A DNA stretch of 64,000 bases, from the NCBI RefSeq assembly GCF_016086655.4, contig NC_052140.2:15872001-15936000 (forward strand). The letters run 5' to 3'. Shown one piece after another: positions 22,415 through 34,094 of the stretch. Below the pieces are notes generated by a model. The model worked only from the letters and a program-made list of their open reading frames with translations. It searched no databases and had not been told where the DNA came from. Position numbers and translations under genes: made by a program. Each line of letters opens with the position of its first letter. Positions within the stretch are counted from its first letter, which is position 1. Source of the DNA: Lepeophtheirus salmonis. Taxonomy: Eukaryota > Arthropoda > Copepoda > Siphonostomatoida > Caligidae.

Positions 22415-22680
22415 TAAATTCATGAAAAATTGTATTATATAACCCGTCTATATTTTATATCAATCTTTGTTTTTTAGAGAAGATATTTATAAATAATTTA
22501 TTCATACAGAAAATAAATTATGAAAGAATAAGATATCGAAAAAACTTCGAAAAACTACATTAATTCTATTTAAAAAAACTTTTAACTATTATACCATAGA
22601 AAAACCGCATACCGTAAAAGGTGTACCACGGTTCCTAACGAACCGTGGATTTAACGTACCGTCCCACCCCTAATATATAT
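22415..22680. repeat. Repeat family H, second copy (right half)
   Basis: Direct homologue of 17340-17605: same order of TATTATATAACCCGTC, ATATTTTAT, ATATCGAAAAAACTTCG, ACTATTATACCATA and GGTGTACCACGGTTC. Diverged by many substitutions. It ends near CGTACCGTCCCACCCC. Confidence 0.6.
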
Positions 22681-22924
22681 GTAATTCATTTTCTAATTTG
22701 CCGAGAAATAATATAATCATGATAGTATAGGATTTCTTAATAGATAGATAGCAGTTAACTTATTTTGATAAATACCAGATGATTTCCGACTTTTTCTGTC
22801 TCTTTTTTGGAGAAAAAATAATAAGGATCATTCAAAAAATTATTAAAGATCCTCTGTATATATGATACAAATATTCAGATTTCTGATAGACCTAAATAAT
22901 AAATTAGATCTATAATTAAAATAC

Positions 22925-23190
22925 TAAAGCGAAAAAGCATATAATACATAGGTTTGAGACAAAGTAATTTCGTATTTTTCACTTAATTTCAGTGATTTAT
23001 ACAAAGTGTTACAATAATCCAATTTATTATCCAGTATGCCCCGTTTTGTTTGACAACTTGTTGCCACCGAAAATAGATCTTCATACTGCCTTCTCGTAGA
23101 ATCCCTTGTCCCTATTGGCAAAAAGAAAAACAAATCAACGGTATCTTTTGAGGCCAAATTTGTACCTCCAAGTGCGTCCATATCCCAAAT
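22925..23190 (-). pseudogene. Mariner (SETMAR/Mos1-like) C-terminal fragment
   Basis: A minus frame reads DALGGTNLASKDTVDLFFFL then PIGTRDSTRRQYEDLF, matching the transposase tail in the copies at 33.2-33.9, 34.1-34.5 and 55.0-55.75 kb (N-A-L-G-G-x-N-L-A-S-x-E ... A-N-R-D-K-x-F-Y-E-x-G). The start of the transposase is missing. A non-functional fragment. Confidence 0.6.
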
Positions 23191-23518
23191 TTAATTATTT
23201 AAATAATTTTACCATTTTGGAATCTATATATTGTACAAGATCGTGAACTATAATTGGAACAAATATTGATTTCATTCAGATACTAAACGAGGCTCTGTGC
23301 AGATTTTTTTTTGGTTTAATTTAATAGCTTAGATGGTAACATAATATTAATTTTCAATATGACCTCCATGGGTCTAAATCACTTCCTCAATTACCCCACT
23401 GACTAACCATTTTACTTCATAAAGTAAATTATTAATCTTGAATAAACAGTCCAAGAGTTGCTAATATTGATTTGACAGTCAAATTATGGTTTTAGCATTA
23501 GTAGATCTTTTGAATATA

Positions 23519-24480
23519 CAGGGTGGACAAGTTAAATCCGGAATAAATTTAAAGGCTAATTATGAGACTTCCTAAGAGATAGAAAGTGTATTATTTTTAT
23601 TTAAAAGGCACATTAAATGTAAAATGAGTATTCATAATGCAAGCCTTCATTCTCGATCACGATCTCTACACGGCGCCTGAATGCCTTGCATGCCCTTGCT
23701 ACCTCGTACGGATCTAGGTCTTTCATTGTATTGACGATTGAGGCCTTCAAGGCCGCAATTGAGACATGATTATTCTTGCAGGCAATCCTTTCTACTCTAC
23801 CCTGTAAGTAAAAATCACATGGATTGAGGTTTGGGCTGTTGGTAGGCCAAAGATCCAGCATATTTTGTCCTAATAACTTTTGGACAGTCTTGCTGGAATT
23901 CATATGGCTTCTCATAAGTGACCTCATTCATCCTTGAGATGGTCACGTCCTTGAAAACGTCCTTGTAGACCTCCTTGGTCACGTTCTGGCCCCTTTGGAA
24001 GAAGGGAGTGGGGGTCATAACTTGTATTTCCGTGCTGATGACCACCAGGACCATAACCGAAGGCAAATTCTTTGTTTTCATGACTGGCTGGACCCCATCA
24101 TGGTCCAACCAGATCCATTTATCGTTTCTACGGTTATAGTTGTCTTCAATAATGAAGATTTTCTCGTCCAAAAAAAAACCCACACGTAACCACCTTTGCA
24201 CTTCATTTGCTTAATAAGAATTTTAACTTTTTCCCTCATTATTCTCTATTAGCAGATGATTTTAGGCTATGACCCTCGACATGTAACCCAGGTCAATCCT
24301 GATGGCATTTTTGATGGTCCCTTTGCTCACGTTACGGAGCTTAACAATTGGCATGTCTGGATAAGTGTCAATTGATCGTTTCAAGCAAGATATGAACCTT
24401 TTAGTTCAGATTTTATCAAATCTTATTGAATAAGCTGCTCTCCCAATCTTTCACCTTTTTGGCTTTTTGAAAACCTTTTT
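23519..24480 (-). pseudogene. Mariner transposase pseudogene with one TIR
   Basis: The left end CAGGGTGGACAAGTTAAATC sits next to TA (23517-23518). On the minus strand, a helix-turn-helix-like stretch (IVKLRNVSKGTIKNAIRIDL, about 24350-24260) precedes FFLDEKIFIIEDNYNRRNDK (first catalytic region, near 24170), 'EFQQDCPKV' (second Asp, about 23890) and SPNLNPCDFY (third Asp, about 23830), then a typical C-terminal tail ending near 23613. The frame changes between the second and third catalytic residues and the N-terminal part has stops. The right inverted end is not visible. Inactive, older than the 15.2-kb copy. Confidence 0.85.
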
Positions 24481-24499
24481 TTTAATCAAGCTCTCAGGG

Positions 24500-25560
24500 C
24501 ATAACTATGGTTCAGTCCCATATTTTGACATGAAAGAACTATATAGATGAAAATCAAAGTAAATAAAAATTGAGACTAACATTTCAGCATTTGAAAAAAA
24601 ATAAAACCTTCAAAAATTAAGGACTTTCCTTAGCAGCTAATATCTTATTTTGTGTGTTTTAAGTACTTTATATAATAGTTGAAGTTATAGAATAGACCTT
24701 ATATTTCAATATGAAAAAAATGTCTTTGATTGACTTTTGGTGAATTTAGTTTTTCATATTTATTAAGAAATTTAATCAAATAAGCAGGTTAGGTTTTTAT
24801 GAATATAAATAACAATAATAATTCGGACAAAAAGTTGAATTGCTTATTAGTTTATAATGTAATTAATAAATTGGTAAATACTAAGAAATTATTTTGAATA
24901 TGTAGCATCCATAAATTTGTTTTAAAATTTAAAGTATCAATTATATATTTAGTTTTAAACTAATAAGCGATTCAATAATATAATATGAATGACAACAGCA
25001 TGTTTTTGCATGGTTTTATCATTCAGGGAGTTGTATTGCTTTGCTGCAAGAGGGCAATACACTCCGAGTCCTAATCAATTACTAATGTATATATTTATAG
25101 ACTTAAACTATTTGAAACAGGGAAAAAAAGTGAATCCACCTTGTTCTATGCCTTTTCGATTGCCCCTTATCCTCATTTGAAATTCAAAATCTAGGTTAAA
25201 TCACTTATGACATTTGTAGTGTATGTTAATGCAAGTCCTGTGGCCATGAGTTATTTTTTTTAAGTTAGCTCCACGGGATATCACTACATCAACGAGCCAG
25301 TTACGCTATTGAATCTACAAGAATAAATCAATATGTTCTGAACAGTTATGTGATATAAAGACTTCGTCATTGAAAATTCCATTGCCTACTCAATAATATT
25401 GAGGAAATTTTTGATACTACCTTAAAACCATTGTTATATTTTTTGACTAAATAATTGGAATTTTGTAAATCCGAAAGAGACCCTAGGAAATATTCTCAAA
25501 GCACGCTTGGTAAATATTGTTTCTAATTTAATATATTAATTTAAAGTAACGTTTTTAATT
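24500..25560. other. No gene recognised
   Basis: A/T-rich stretch without recognisable domains; the 63-codon frame at 24989-25180 shows no motif. Confidence 0.45.
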
Positions 25561-25564
25561 TTCA

Positions 25565-26600
25565 GCAATGGATCTTACTTGGAAAAGGACATCCACATCT
25601 TTGTACAAACTTATTTTGAGCGAAGGAATACTGAAATTACTATCTATTCAGTGGCTAATAAGGCTTTCAAGCTGCTTTACAGTCACTACAGGACTTAACA
25701 TCAATTAAATGGAACAAGGAGTAAAGAATCTCAACGATAGAGATAGATTATGAAGTATATTCGTCAGCTGCCAGAAATTCAAGTTACTTTTATACGAAAT
25801 TATTGCTTTTTCATTTCAGAGAACAGTTTATGAGTATACAAGAGGGAAAATTAACGACATGAGACATGGAAAGGATGCATTAACCAAGATTCTGTTTGAC
25901 GATCAAGAGCTTAATTAACATATATGAAGATATTATTGCAATGATACTTTTGACAAAATTAGATTCTAAAATTCTGATAAAATTATTTTACCAAGTTGTA
26001 GAAGCAATAACACCTGTTGGGTTTGAGCCAGTTGCATCACTGCTTGATGGATATTCAGCAAACAGAAAATTCTACACTCAAGAGCTATACAACAGCACTT
26101 TGGATACGCATATAGTCAATCCTTGTGATAGGTTGAAAACCTTATTTCTGGGTTTTGATTCAGTGCGTATTCAACAACTTCTTCGTAAAAAAATATTTGA
26201 AATGTCTTCCGTTTGATGGTGAAGAAATGATTGCTGAATTTATCCATGTAAAAAAATTACATCATTTCGAGAAAACAAGACCTGTAAAGTATGCATACAA
26301 ATTGATGACAAAGTTGTTAACCCTCAGCCGATTAAAAAACAAACGTGTAGCTAGCAGGTACCTTGTTCCATGAGAATACCATTTATGGTCTTGAATTTTA
26401 TGCAAAGAATGGCTACCATGAATTCCTAACAACAACAAACTTTTTGAAGTTTATTAGGCGCTGGTGGAACGTTAAATTTCAACTACAGGGCTTTAAAAAA
26501 AAAAGATCCGAATCGTGAACCCATAACACTTGCAAAAACTTTTGCAAAAAATGTATTATTGGTTGGAGAATTTTGAATAAGTTATAGAAGTTGGAATCTG
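25565..26600 (+). pseudogene. P-element-like (THAP9-type) transposase remnant
   Basis: Successive plus-strand frames, interrupted by stops and frameshifts, read VGFEPVASLLDGYSANRKFY, TQELYNSTLDTHIVNPCDRL, KTLFLGFDSVRIQQ, then PFDGEEMIAEFIHVKKLHHF, EKTRPVKYAYKLMTKLL, a LADRLFHE-like block, YGLEFYAKNGYHEFL, FLKFIRRWWNV and DPNREPITLAKTF. This ordered series corresponds to the RNase-H-like and GTP-insertion region of P-element/THAP9-type transposases, including the D-G-x-x-x-N-R-x-F catalytic-Asp neighbourhood and the F-D-S/D-x-x-H-x-x-K block. The N-terminal THAP zinc finger was not seen and the left third (25565-25900) is heavily eroded. It was once a cut-and-paste transposase and is now inactive. 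Confidence 0.75.
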
Positions 26601-26609
26601 AGAAGAAAT

Positions 26610-27780
26610 GAGCTCTATGATATTCATTTGTTTTTAAAATATATATTTATTTAATGACAACTGATTGTATTATTTATTATTTCTTGATAAGTGATGAATT
26701 TAAGTCTATAGCTTGAGATCTATATTTTTCATACTTGTAACTTATTTAAATTACATTTTATTAAAATGTAGATAAAATGAGTGCTATTTAGACGTATTTA
26801 TACAAATACATAGTTGTAGAAGGGATTCCCCCAGATGTACAGCTTATATTTTGGTTTAAATCCATGTATATATAGTAGTCATTGTCCTAATGTATCCATC
26901 GGTTATTTTTGGGTATTTTATATTGATCCATAAAAATTGCCTCTCCTCCGCTTATGAGTATTGACTACCCTGTAGTTGTCAAACACCAATAAATAAATTA
27001 TCCCTCATTGATAAAATGTGTTTTTTATTACGTGAGACATTGTCATTTTTGCCTTTATTCAATCAACACAATTGATACAAAATGCTTTTATAATCAGGAA
27101 GTCCCCTCACTGCAAAGATAATGACGAAATGATGCAATATGTGATTAAGCTGAATTCTATAGGCTATTGCTAAGTTAAAAGAATGCAGCTTCTGTCAATG
27201 ACATATTAAATACAAATTTATGTAGGCCATAGTATGTTAGCCGTCAACACAAAAGCAAGCAAAAATGAGTTTTCTCAAATTTGACAAATTTGTATTTTTC
27301 CCAGCATTATCGTCAATTTCTATCAACAAATAATTTAAATGATAACCCTTTAGAGAAGTGATCGAGAACTCTGTGTATCACAAGGACTCCGTAGTTCATG
27401 AACGAGGTTATTCAGGTTATCAATCATTGTCCTTTCTATAAAAAGGCATCAAAAATCTCCAAGAAATGTATTTTCAATTAAAAAAGTCATTACAAAATGT
27501 TTTAAACGTATACTAGGCACAAATATTCGCATAAAATTAGTTTCTCGACACCCTTTCTACCCATTCAACGCTTATAAGATTTACTTAGGTTAAAAGGGAA
27601 AAGATATAAGGTTTAAATGAAACTTCTCATATATCAATTAAGGCTTTATCCTATTAAAGGGGTTTTCATTCAGAGCGATTCAATTTTTTTATAAGTAAAA
27701 CAAAAACGGTTAAAGATTATCCTAAATTTATATTTTCAGCACAAACTATAAACATATCCAAATATTTATGAAAATCGATT
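26610..27780. other. No gene recognised
   Basis: A/T-rich non-coding sequence between two transposon remnants. No open frame of note and no element termini recognised. Confidence 0.45.
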
Positions 27781-27789
27781 TCTCTAGAT

Positions 27790-28310
27790 TGACCACCATG
27801 AGTCCGTTTACATAAATACTTTTTCCAATAAATAGACCGATATTACAGCATTTTTGCATTCGATATTTTCTATGAGCTCTTTTAACGTTGTCGGCTTATT
27901 GGTGTTGACCAATGACTTCACTTGACACCGAATAAAATGATCTAAAGACGTTAAATTGCACGATCGAGGCGGTCAATCAACTGGTCCATTTCTCGAAATA
28001 ACGAGCTCACCAAATTTGATTTCGAATAAATCGCATGTAACACTTGCTATGTGGCAAGTGCCATCGTAATGTTGAAACCACTGGGTTTCCCAAGTCCATA
28101 CCTTGCAATTGGGGGAAGAATATTAACAAGTGGATTGTTTTTCTCTTGGAAAAAGTTATCAATGATATCAAATACCGACTCTCCTTTAGTATTTATTATA
28201 AGATTTCTTTCAATATCAATTCTTGAACCAACTTTCCATCAAACCGTTACTGGATTGATGTTAACTAATTAAAACCCTATTTCCAATAGTTTTTCGTGCC
28301 TCGAACATTT
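27790..28310 (-). pseudogene. DDE transposase remnant (Tc/mariner, DDE_3 type)
   Basis: The minus strand reads QWFQHYDGTCHIASVTCDLF, then FGELVISRNGPVD, stop, PPRSCNLTSLDHFIRCQVKS and KPTTLKELIENIE. This matches the transposase region Q-Q-D-G-A-T-C-H-T-A-x-x-T ... V-I-S-R-x-G-x-V-x-W-P-P-R-S-C-D-L-T-P-L-D-Y-F-x-W-G-x-V-K, so it holds the second and third acidic positions; in this copy the first of these is shifted. A TGA replaces the conserved Trp codon. The same family occurs at 37345-37753. Upstream (28080-28310) only weak similarity remains. Confidence 0.7.
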
Positions 28311-28734
28311 CTTGGAGTAGCAGACAAATAGGTTTCATGAATCTCAGGGACTTTTTGGTTTAAATAGTAGAGGAAATAAGGGGTTATTGATACACAAAAT
28401 ATCATTATACAGTTTTATAATTACTGGACGTCCTTTAAGTACTTGCCTGATATTTAAGGGTACATAATTTGGATTTCAGTTTATGGATCTTACTTTTTTT
28501 GTAATTCCACGTTTTTAACCAAAGTATAAGTATCTATTCCAAGTAGTCTGCCTGCTCTAGAGAGTAATAGTATACTGAATATAGGATAAAATATAAAGGC
28601 ACCAATAATGAAGTACAATAAATACGATCTCAATATAACATACTTCCATCCTATTAACCGGATAATATTCAACATATTCATTGCTGCTATCTGGTTATCA
28701 CTTTTTTTTTTAATTTTGTGTATCAATTTGTTTG

Positions 28735-29860
28735 TTTTATTTAAGAGAATGTAATCACCGCTCTACCCCACCCCCCTATTTAAGGTCTGGTCTTTGCAGC
28801 GGCCAGAAGTCTTTGCCCTGTAGTGCATGTTGGCATGGAGCAACTCTTGGGGTTTCTTTGTGTGTGAGCAGGTGCTTTATCTTGTGGAAACAGCAAGGGA
28901 GAATTGCCAAAACTGGATTTGAACCATAGGAGAACTTAGGTGCCCAGAATTTCGACGTACTGATCAGCTTTCAGCCTGTATCTTAAAGGGAACCACGCAG
29001 GATTCATGGCCGTCCAGTTAGATGCAACCAGGTCTAACATTATCACTGAAGCAGGGGTTTTTGTGGTGGAGACATATCGCTATTGCTCCTTTGCTATATC
29101 CCTGAATTTGTCTACTTGATCATTCTGCCTATTGCTTAACAGTAAAGGTCTTTTCATCAGAAAAGATCACAATGAGTCCATAGGTTCCCTGTTTCCTCCA
29201 ACCTTTTTTAGAGCCCTGGACACCACTGATTGGGACCTGTTCATCTTCCTGCCTGTGACAGCAATTTAGGAATTCGGCTTTTTCTTGAAGACCAAGTTCA
29301 GATAGTTGATGCATATGAAGGGTTTCCTGCCTGCTTCTGGAGAGTGTCTGTAGTCCTCCCCGACCTTCGACACATTGTGCCCATGTCTGATCTTAAATAG
29401 GCTTCTAGGACAATCCTGTGTGGATGAGCACTGCAACTTCAATCCTCTTCTCGTACTATGTGATCATGGTGGCAACTAGGACAATGTTATTCTTAGTAAT
29501 CAAGAGCTCTACATGTGTTCTACAACATTGCTCTTCGGAACATTTCAAAAAAATGGTTTTTAACATTTCAAAATTTTGCAAAATAGAGATGATTTTTTAA
29601 CTGTTGGCCCGTTAAAACCCTTGACAAATTCCCTTGACTAAAACAGGATTCTGAGACATAAATCCGATTCCCGACCCTCCATACTGTATGCTTGCTCACA
29701 CGGAGCATGTTCATGATGTTAGTGCGACAAGCAAGGTCTAGAACGGGAACCTCCTTTCGTTGGGATTCCATAATCCACTGAGGAGTATTATATCTGATCT
29801 CAACAGCTACCCTCACATATAATAAGCCAAGAAGTTTCAAACACCGGCTATGTAACATGA
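28735..29860 (-). pseudogene. Mariner transposase pseudogene, near full span
   Basis: Read on the minus strand: MESQRKEVPVLDLACRTNIM then NMLRVSKHTVWRVGNRIYVS at about 29770-29650 (helix-turn-helix), KKGWRKQGTYGLIVIFSDEK and TFTV at about 29190-29130 (first Asp in FSDEK), eroded 'DKAPAHTQR' near 28870 (second Asp), and 'RPDLKPL' near 28775 (third Asp region). Multiple stops and frame changes. About 1.1 kb, the span of a whole mariner transposase, so this is an old full-length insertion. Inverted ends were not located. Confidence 0.75.
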
Positions 29861-29869
29861 AGAGCTTTT

Positions 29870-30780
29870 ATTGAAGGACAAAAGAGAATTCTCATCATAT
29901 ACCTATTCCGACAGGAAATTGATAAACTACTGTCGTATATTTGTGTTGTCAAAATGACACTAACAAATAAAAGGAATCGTAACTTTTACTATCTATAAGA
30001 TAGCTACATCAAACGCTAATTCAGTTATTCCCAAACAAGGCTACTCATTTTGCGAGGTCATCAAAAAATGTATTTTTAAAAATAAAATAAAAATGTCAAC
30101 GCTATCCCACCCCATCCCACGTCCATGTAACCATACAATATTCTTCAAAATTGGGAGGGAGGGCAATGGCTCTATGGATCCGGACCCACGGTCAGTAATA
30201 CCTTGAGATACGATTACCCCCACAAAAAAATGAGCTTTTTTTTAGATGCGTTGGTAAATTCGGAGCAAAAGCTTGGATTGAGACAGGAGTTTTTATTGAG
30301 ATGCACGAGTTAGTCAAGATTTGGTGACGGGAAACGAGATTTACTTGATTGCTTGGACTTACGAGTTGTTTTTGACTAATGAATTCGGCCCGGGAACGTA
30401 TTAACCTCAAGGTATTACTGTATTTGTAATTGATACTAAAAAAATTAAATCATTGAAGTATTGAAAATCTCTTTAAAATAGTTAAATTTGTACCTATTAA
30501 TTTGTTTTTTTCTCTAATTAATTAATTGTAGAATTATACTCGATACTTGGAAATATAATAATATCATTATATATTTGTAAATTGCTAAATAGAAGAATAT
30601 TTTAAATTTGTAGTTATTATATATAAGTACATAATTATACCTATAATAATGTGTTGGGTTGTAATTAAAATCAAAATATTTGGTTCTTTGTATTAGAACA
30701 AAAAAATTTATGTGCATGAAAGTGGAACGCTATAATCTATTTTACTATACTTAATTACGATTGGAGTAAATATTAACTAA
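29870..30780. other. No gene recognised
   Basis: Includes a GGTCATCAAAAAATGTATTTT block at 30056-30076 that is also present near 53384, otherwise unremarkable A/T-rich sequence. Short frames at 30041-30410 and 30514-30717 show no domains. Confidence 0.4.
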
Positions 30781-30905
30781 TGTTGTATCGGTTCTTATAT
30801 AGGACCAAGGACCGCTGACTAGTCCAGTCGGATTCAGTACAATTAAGTTTCACTTGTCAGTCCGTAAAGAAGGTCAAATCGAACGTGCTCTCCACTAAGC
30901 GAAAA
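30781..30905. repeat. Family F hAT-like MITE fragment (GGACC/AGTCC-rich)
   Basis: Begins TAATGTTGTATCGGTTC, similar to the TAGTGTTGTGTCAGCC end of the complete copy at 54406-54608, and continues with GGACCAAGGACCGCTGACTAG and GTCCAGTCGGATTCAGTAC. The right end is not resolved. Confidence 0.45.
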
Positions 30906-31078
30906 AAGAAGAAGAAAATTTTTTAAAAAAATCATTTTTGTAAAGCCTCGACTTTTCGGCCTATATCTTGCAAAATATTCATATTTTTACAAGATATGTA
31001 TTTACATTGTGACGTATTGCATCATACGAACCATAGAGATATTTATCAAAAAGTTCAAAGACCGGTAGGATCCGTATC

Positions 31079-31345
31079 AGGGGCGTCCTTAGGGGGTGAG
31101 CTGGAGAGTCTGTAGCCCCCTATTAAGGAATTTTTCCTTTTTAATAGAAAATGTAATATTTGAAATTTAATATTTTGATTTTTTTTTCCAAAAAATTTAA
31201 ATTTATGTGAATAGCTGTGGATTATTTTATTTTTTTTGAAAAAATTAAGTTTTTGAGTTTCTTAACATAAAAATTTAATTTTTCAATTATTTTTTAAAAA
31301 ATATTTCATTTTAAATTTGTTTTTTTTTAAATTACAAAACAAAGC
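31079..31345. repeat. CAGGGGCG-type MITE, copy 3
   Basis: Starts CAGGGGCGTCCTTAGGGGG, followed by GAGCTGGAGAGTCTGTAGCC and the A/T minirepeats with ATAGCTGTGGATT. The right inverted end is eroded (possibly CTGCGGAG near 31345). Confidence 0.6.
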
Positions 31346-31575
31346 TGCGGAGTGCAACTATGCTGTCATGACGTTTCATTAAAACAATTTTCAATGTTTC
31401 AAGGTTTTTTTTTTCACATATTAAAAATCCTACCGATTTACAACACAGCCCTACCCATAATTAGTGATGGGACGATTTCAAAAAAAAATCCATATTCTTT
31501 AATATTTTAAATAATAGTTAAAAAAATACAATTTTGCTATAAATTTCTAAGAATTACAATCGATAAAATAAATTA

Positions 31576-31620
31576 CTTCCTTTATTTAATGTTAACGATA
31601 TTTACATTAAATAAAGGAAG
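31576..31620. repeat. Perfect 17-bp hairpin, 11-base loop
   Basis: Arms 31576-31592 and 31604-31620 are exactly complementary. It lies just left of a short GCGAG/GGCGA-rich block (31636-31735) that borders the hAT pseudogene, so it may belong to the end of that element. Confidence 0.8.
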
Positions 31621-31739
31621 GCGATTCATCTACCCAGCGAGCTTTTTCAAAGGCGAATTTTCCCAGGGCGAGTAATCCCACTGCAAACTTTTTAAAAGTA
31701 AATTTTGCAAAGGCGAGCTTTCTCATATCCTTTTATGTT

Positions 31740-32540
31740 CATAACTTTTTTTCAAATTAATTTGACGGCTCCCTTCTGCTTGCAAACCATTGAAGGGGCT
31801 GCATCAGTAGTTAAAGCACACACCTTCTTTATAACAACTCTTTTATCCTTAAAATGCTGCGTAATCACCGTAGCTACGTACTCATCCTTTGTTGTGTCCC
31901 GCATCGGCTATAAACTGTAATCTCTCACAGTTCTAGTGCCACTGTATCTTTCCACGACAGCCAATCCAGGGATTTCATTCCCTAGACTCTTATCTAAGGC
32001 TAGGCAAAAACAGTCATCAGTCAGTCTCTTCGTTTATTGGGCTCTAACATCCCCTACCATGTCATCGATCCGCCACTGAGCAATACAAGACGACGTGGGC
32101 ATGGTCTTTATCCGTGTTGTGATTATGTCTTTGTTGGGCAAGTCGTTAAAAAGAGTCTCTGCGCAGCTGAGAAAGGCCTCTTTTATATACTCCCTATCAG
32201 TAAATAGCCTCCCATGCTTAGCAATGCAACTAGGCCAAATTATAGTTGGTTTTTCTGACATTGCCTTGGCTGTTCACATATACTTTAAGAAAACTGAAAC
32301 GTTTGCCATATTCAGCCATAGCACCTTTAACGGCTTCAGCCCTTTCGATGGGATCTTTATACAGTTTGTCGTGTGCTCTGTCGAATTGTCTCTTAATGCT
32401 GGAAGTTCGGCACACAACATTATCACAGCAGGGCGGACACACAGCGCGACCTTAAGCGTACACAAAATAATATTCTTTCGTCCAGGAGGGCTGGAATACC
32501 CTACCTTTCTTTTTTTAGCCGGAGGCTCCTTCATATATTA
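31740..32540 (-). pseudogene. hAT transposase pseudogene (GTF2IRD2/ZBED-like)
   Basis: Minus strand. It begins MKEPPAKKRKVGYSS near 32534, frameshifts, then reads CPPCCDNVVCRTSSIKRQFD and RAHDKLYKDP (a BED-like finger context: C-x2-C ... H). It continues with IAKHGRLFTDREYIKEAFLS then CAETLF (A-K-x-x-x-x-F-x-x-x-E-F-x-K-x-C) and IAQWRIDDMVGDV, then after a stop DDCFCLALDKSLGNE (first catalytic Asp region 'LALDES') and TTDAAPSMVCKQKGAVKLI (second, 'TTDGAPSM'). This order matches hAT transposases of the GTF2IRD2/ZBED5/EPM2AIP1 group. The C-terminal dimerisation domain is absent. Several stops; inactive. Confidence 0.8.
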
Positions 32541-32579
32541 TCTCAAATTGAACACAAACTAAACGTCAAAAATGTGTTC

Positions 32580-33160
32580 TAAAAGTAAACACATGGGGTC
32601 AGTGCAGATATTGTTATTTTAGGGGAATAAGTTTGTAAAGGGATCTAGGAAAGTATGCCAAAAGCTCAGAACCGTCAAACCTTACAACTTTTCAAAACTT
32701 GGAATTCTCTGTTTTTCTTTTTGAAGCCATAATAACATCTAAATCTTCCTTTCTCTGTGAAATTTAGAATTTATGTTTTCCCATAGACAACAACACTATG
32801 TAGAAACTTGTTGACTATTGTGCAATGTGTACTTTTAATTCAGTTTGTTGGAAAAGTATTTTTTGGTTGATTTCTTTAAGTAGCAGGAGTAATCGACATT
32901 GCTTAGAATTACGCAGTTAATTAAGCACGCGTTCAACAGCCCTCCTCAGACCAATAGGCATGCGACAAACTAGTCTATATCAATATAGCTGAATTATAAT
33001 TGATAAATGAATATTTTTAAATGCATGAGAGGGGGGGGCTATTAAACATAAATTTCAATGGTCAATTGATTTTTTTCTAATGCTGGCCCAGTGTGGCGAG
33101 TGTCACTAAATATGCCTCAGCGTACCAGAGTTGTCACACGTGCCCTAGCTTCCCGACCCC
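32580..33160. other. No gene recognised
   Basis: Non-coding between a hAT pseudogene and a mariner remnant; a G-run at 33031-33038 is the only notable feature. Confidence 0.4.
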
Positions 33161-33876
33161 TACTTTATAAGAAGTGTTACAATCATCCGATTTAAGCACG
33201 TTCTGTTTCATAACTTGTTACCAACTTCATAATGCCCTTCTCGTAGAAGACCTTATCTCCATTGGCGAAAAAAACTCGGACAACTAATTTTCAAATGCAT
33301 CTGACGATGCCAAATTTGAACCCCCAAGCGTGTTGGTCATAGAAAAGAACATGTGGTAGTCATTTCGTTACAGGTCCGGAATGTAGGATGAATCCTATAA
33401 AAACTAGTGTGCCATCAAAGATGAATGCGGCCTAGTGTTGTCTTGTTGTCTACTATACACGAATGCTCGCCGCTTCTGTTCGATCACCAGCTTCAAACGG
33501 TCGAGTTGTTCACAATAGAGGGCAGAATTGAGCGGGGATGGAGATTGCTCAAACCACTGTTGTGCAACACGAACTAAAAGAGTATTGGCCCCGTATGTAT
33601 CCCAAATTTTCTTGCTTGCTTTCGACGCATTTTTCCCTATCTGGAAGTAAAAATGTAGAATATGCTAAATTTCTTCCTTTAAGACCTCCATACTCGACGC
33701 ACAATAATTCAATACTGAACCAACCTAGTGCAATACTGTCACATCAGCGTTTGTAGTATACACTTTCAACTTTACAACACCGTAAAGTATGTTCCAATGT
33801 GATCAATAATGAACAAGATATACTTAGGTAAATAAAGGGGAGGAAATACGAAGTTACTTTTCCCTAACCTAATATA
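33160..33876 (-). mobile_element. Mariner (SETMAR/Mos1-like) deletion derivative
   Basis: On the minus strand the 5' end reads TATTAGGTTAGGGAAAAGTA then ACTTCGTATTTCC, the mariner terminal motif shared with 54980. Then come VAQQWFEQSPSPLNSALYCE, a QLDRLKLVIEQKRRAFV block and RQQDNTRPHSSL (second catalytic Asp region), the tail up to the Y-x-P-D-L block, and the same C-terminal segment as at 55.6 kb. The first catalytic domain is deleted. Frame is not maintained. Non-autonomous. Confidence 0.75.
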
Positions 33877-34094
33877 TTATTTTCCTTTGACACAGTACCA
33901 CTCTCACAATAATTTCTGTTTTGATAACTTGTCAAATCATGTATGTTCCTCAGTTATACTATGAAGTGTATATAATTCAAGTTCCATGTTTGACATTATT
34001 TATTTCTCAAGTGAATATGGAACTAGAGCTTGATAAAATATTGAATACTGAAGAAGTTATACACATTAAAAAACATATAAAGTAGTATTGAGTA

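Noticed and set aside
32095..32562. 155-codon plus-strand frame
   Set aside because: Antisense to the hAT pseudogene, whose minus-strand frames carry recognisable transposase motifs.
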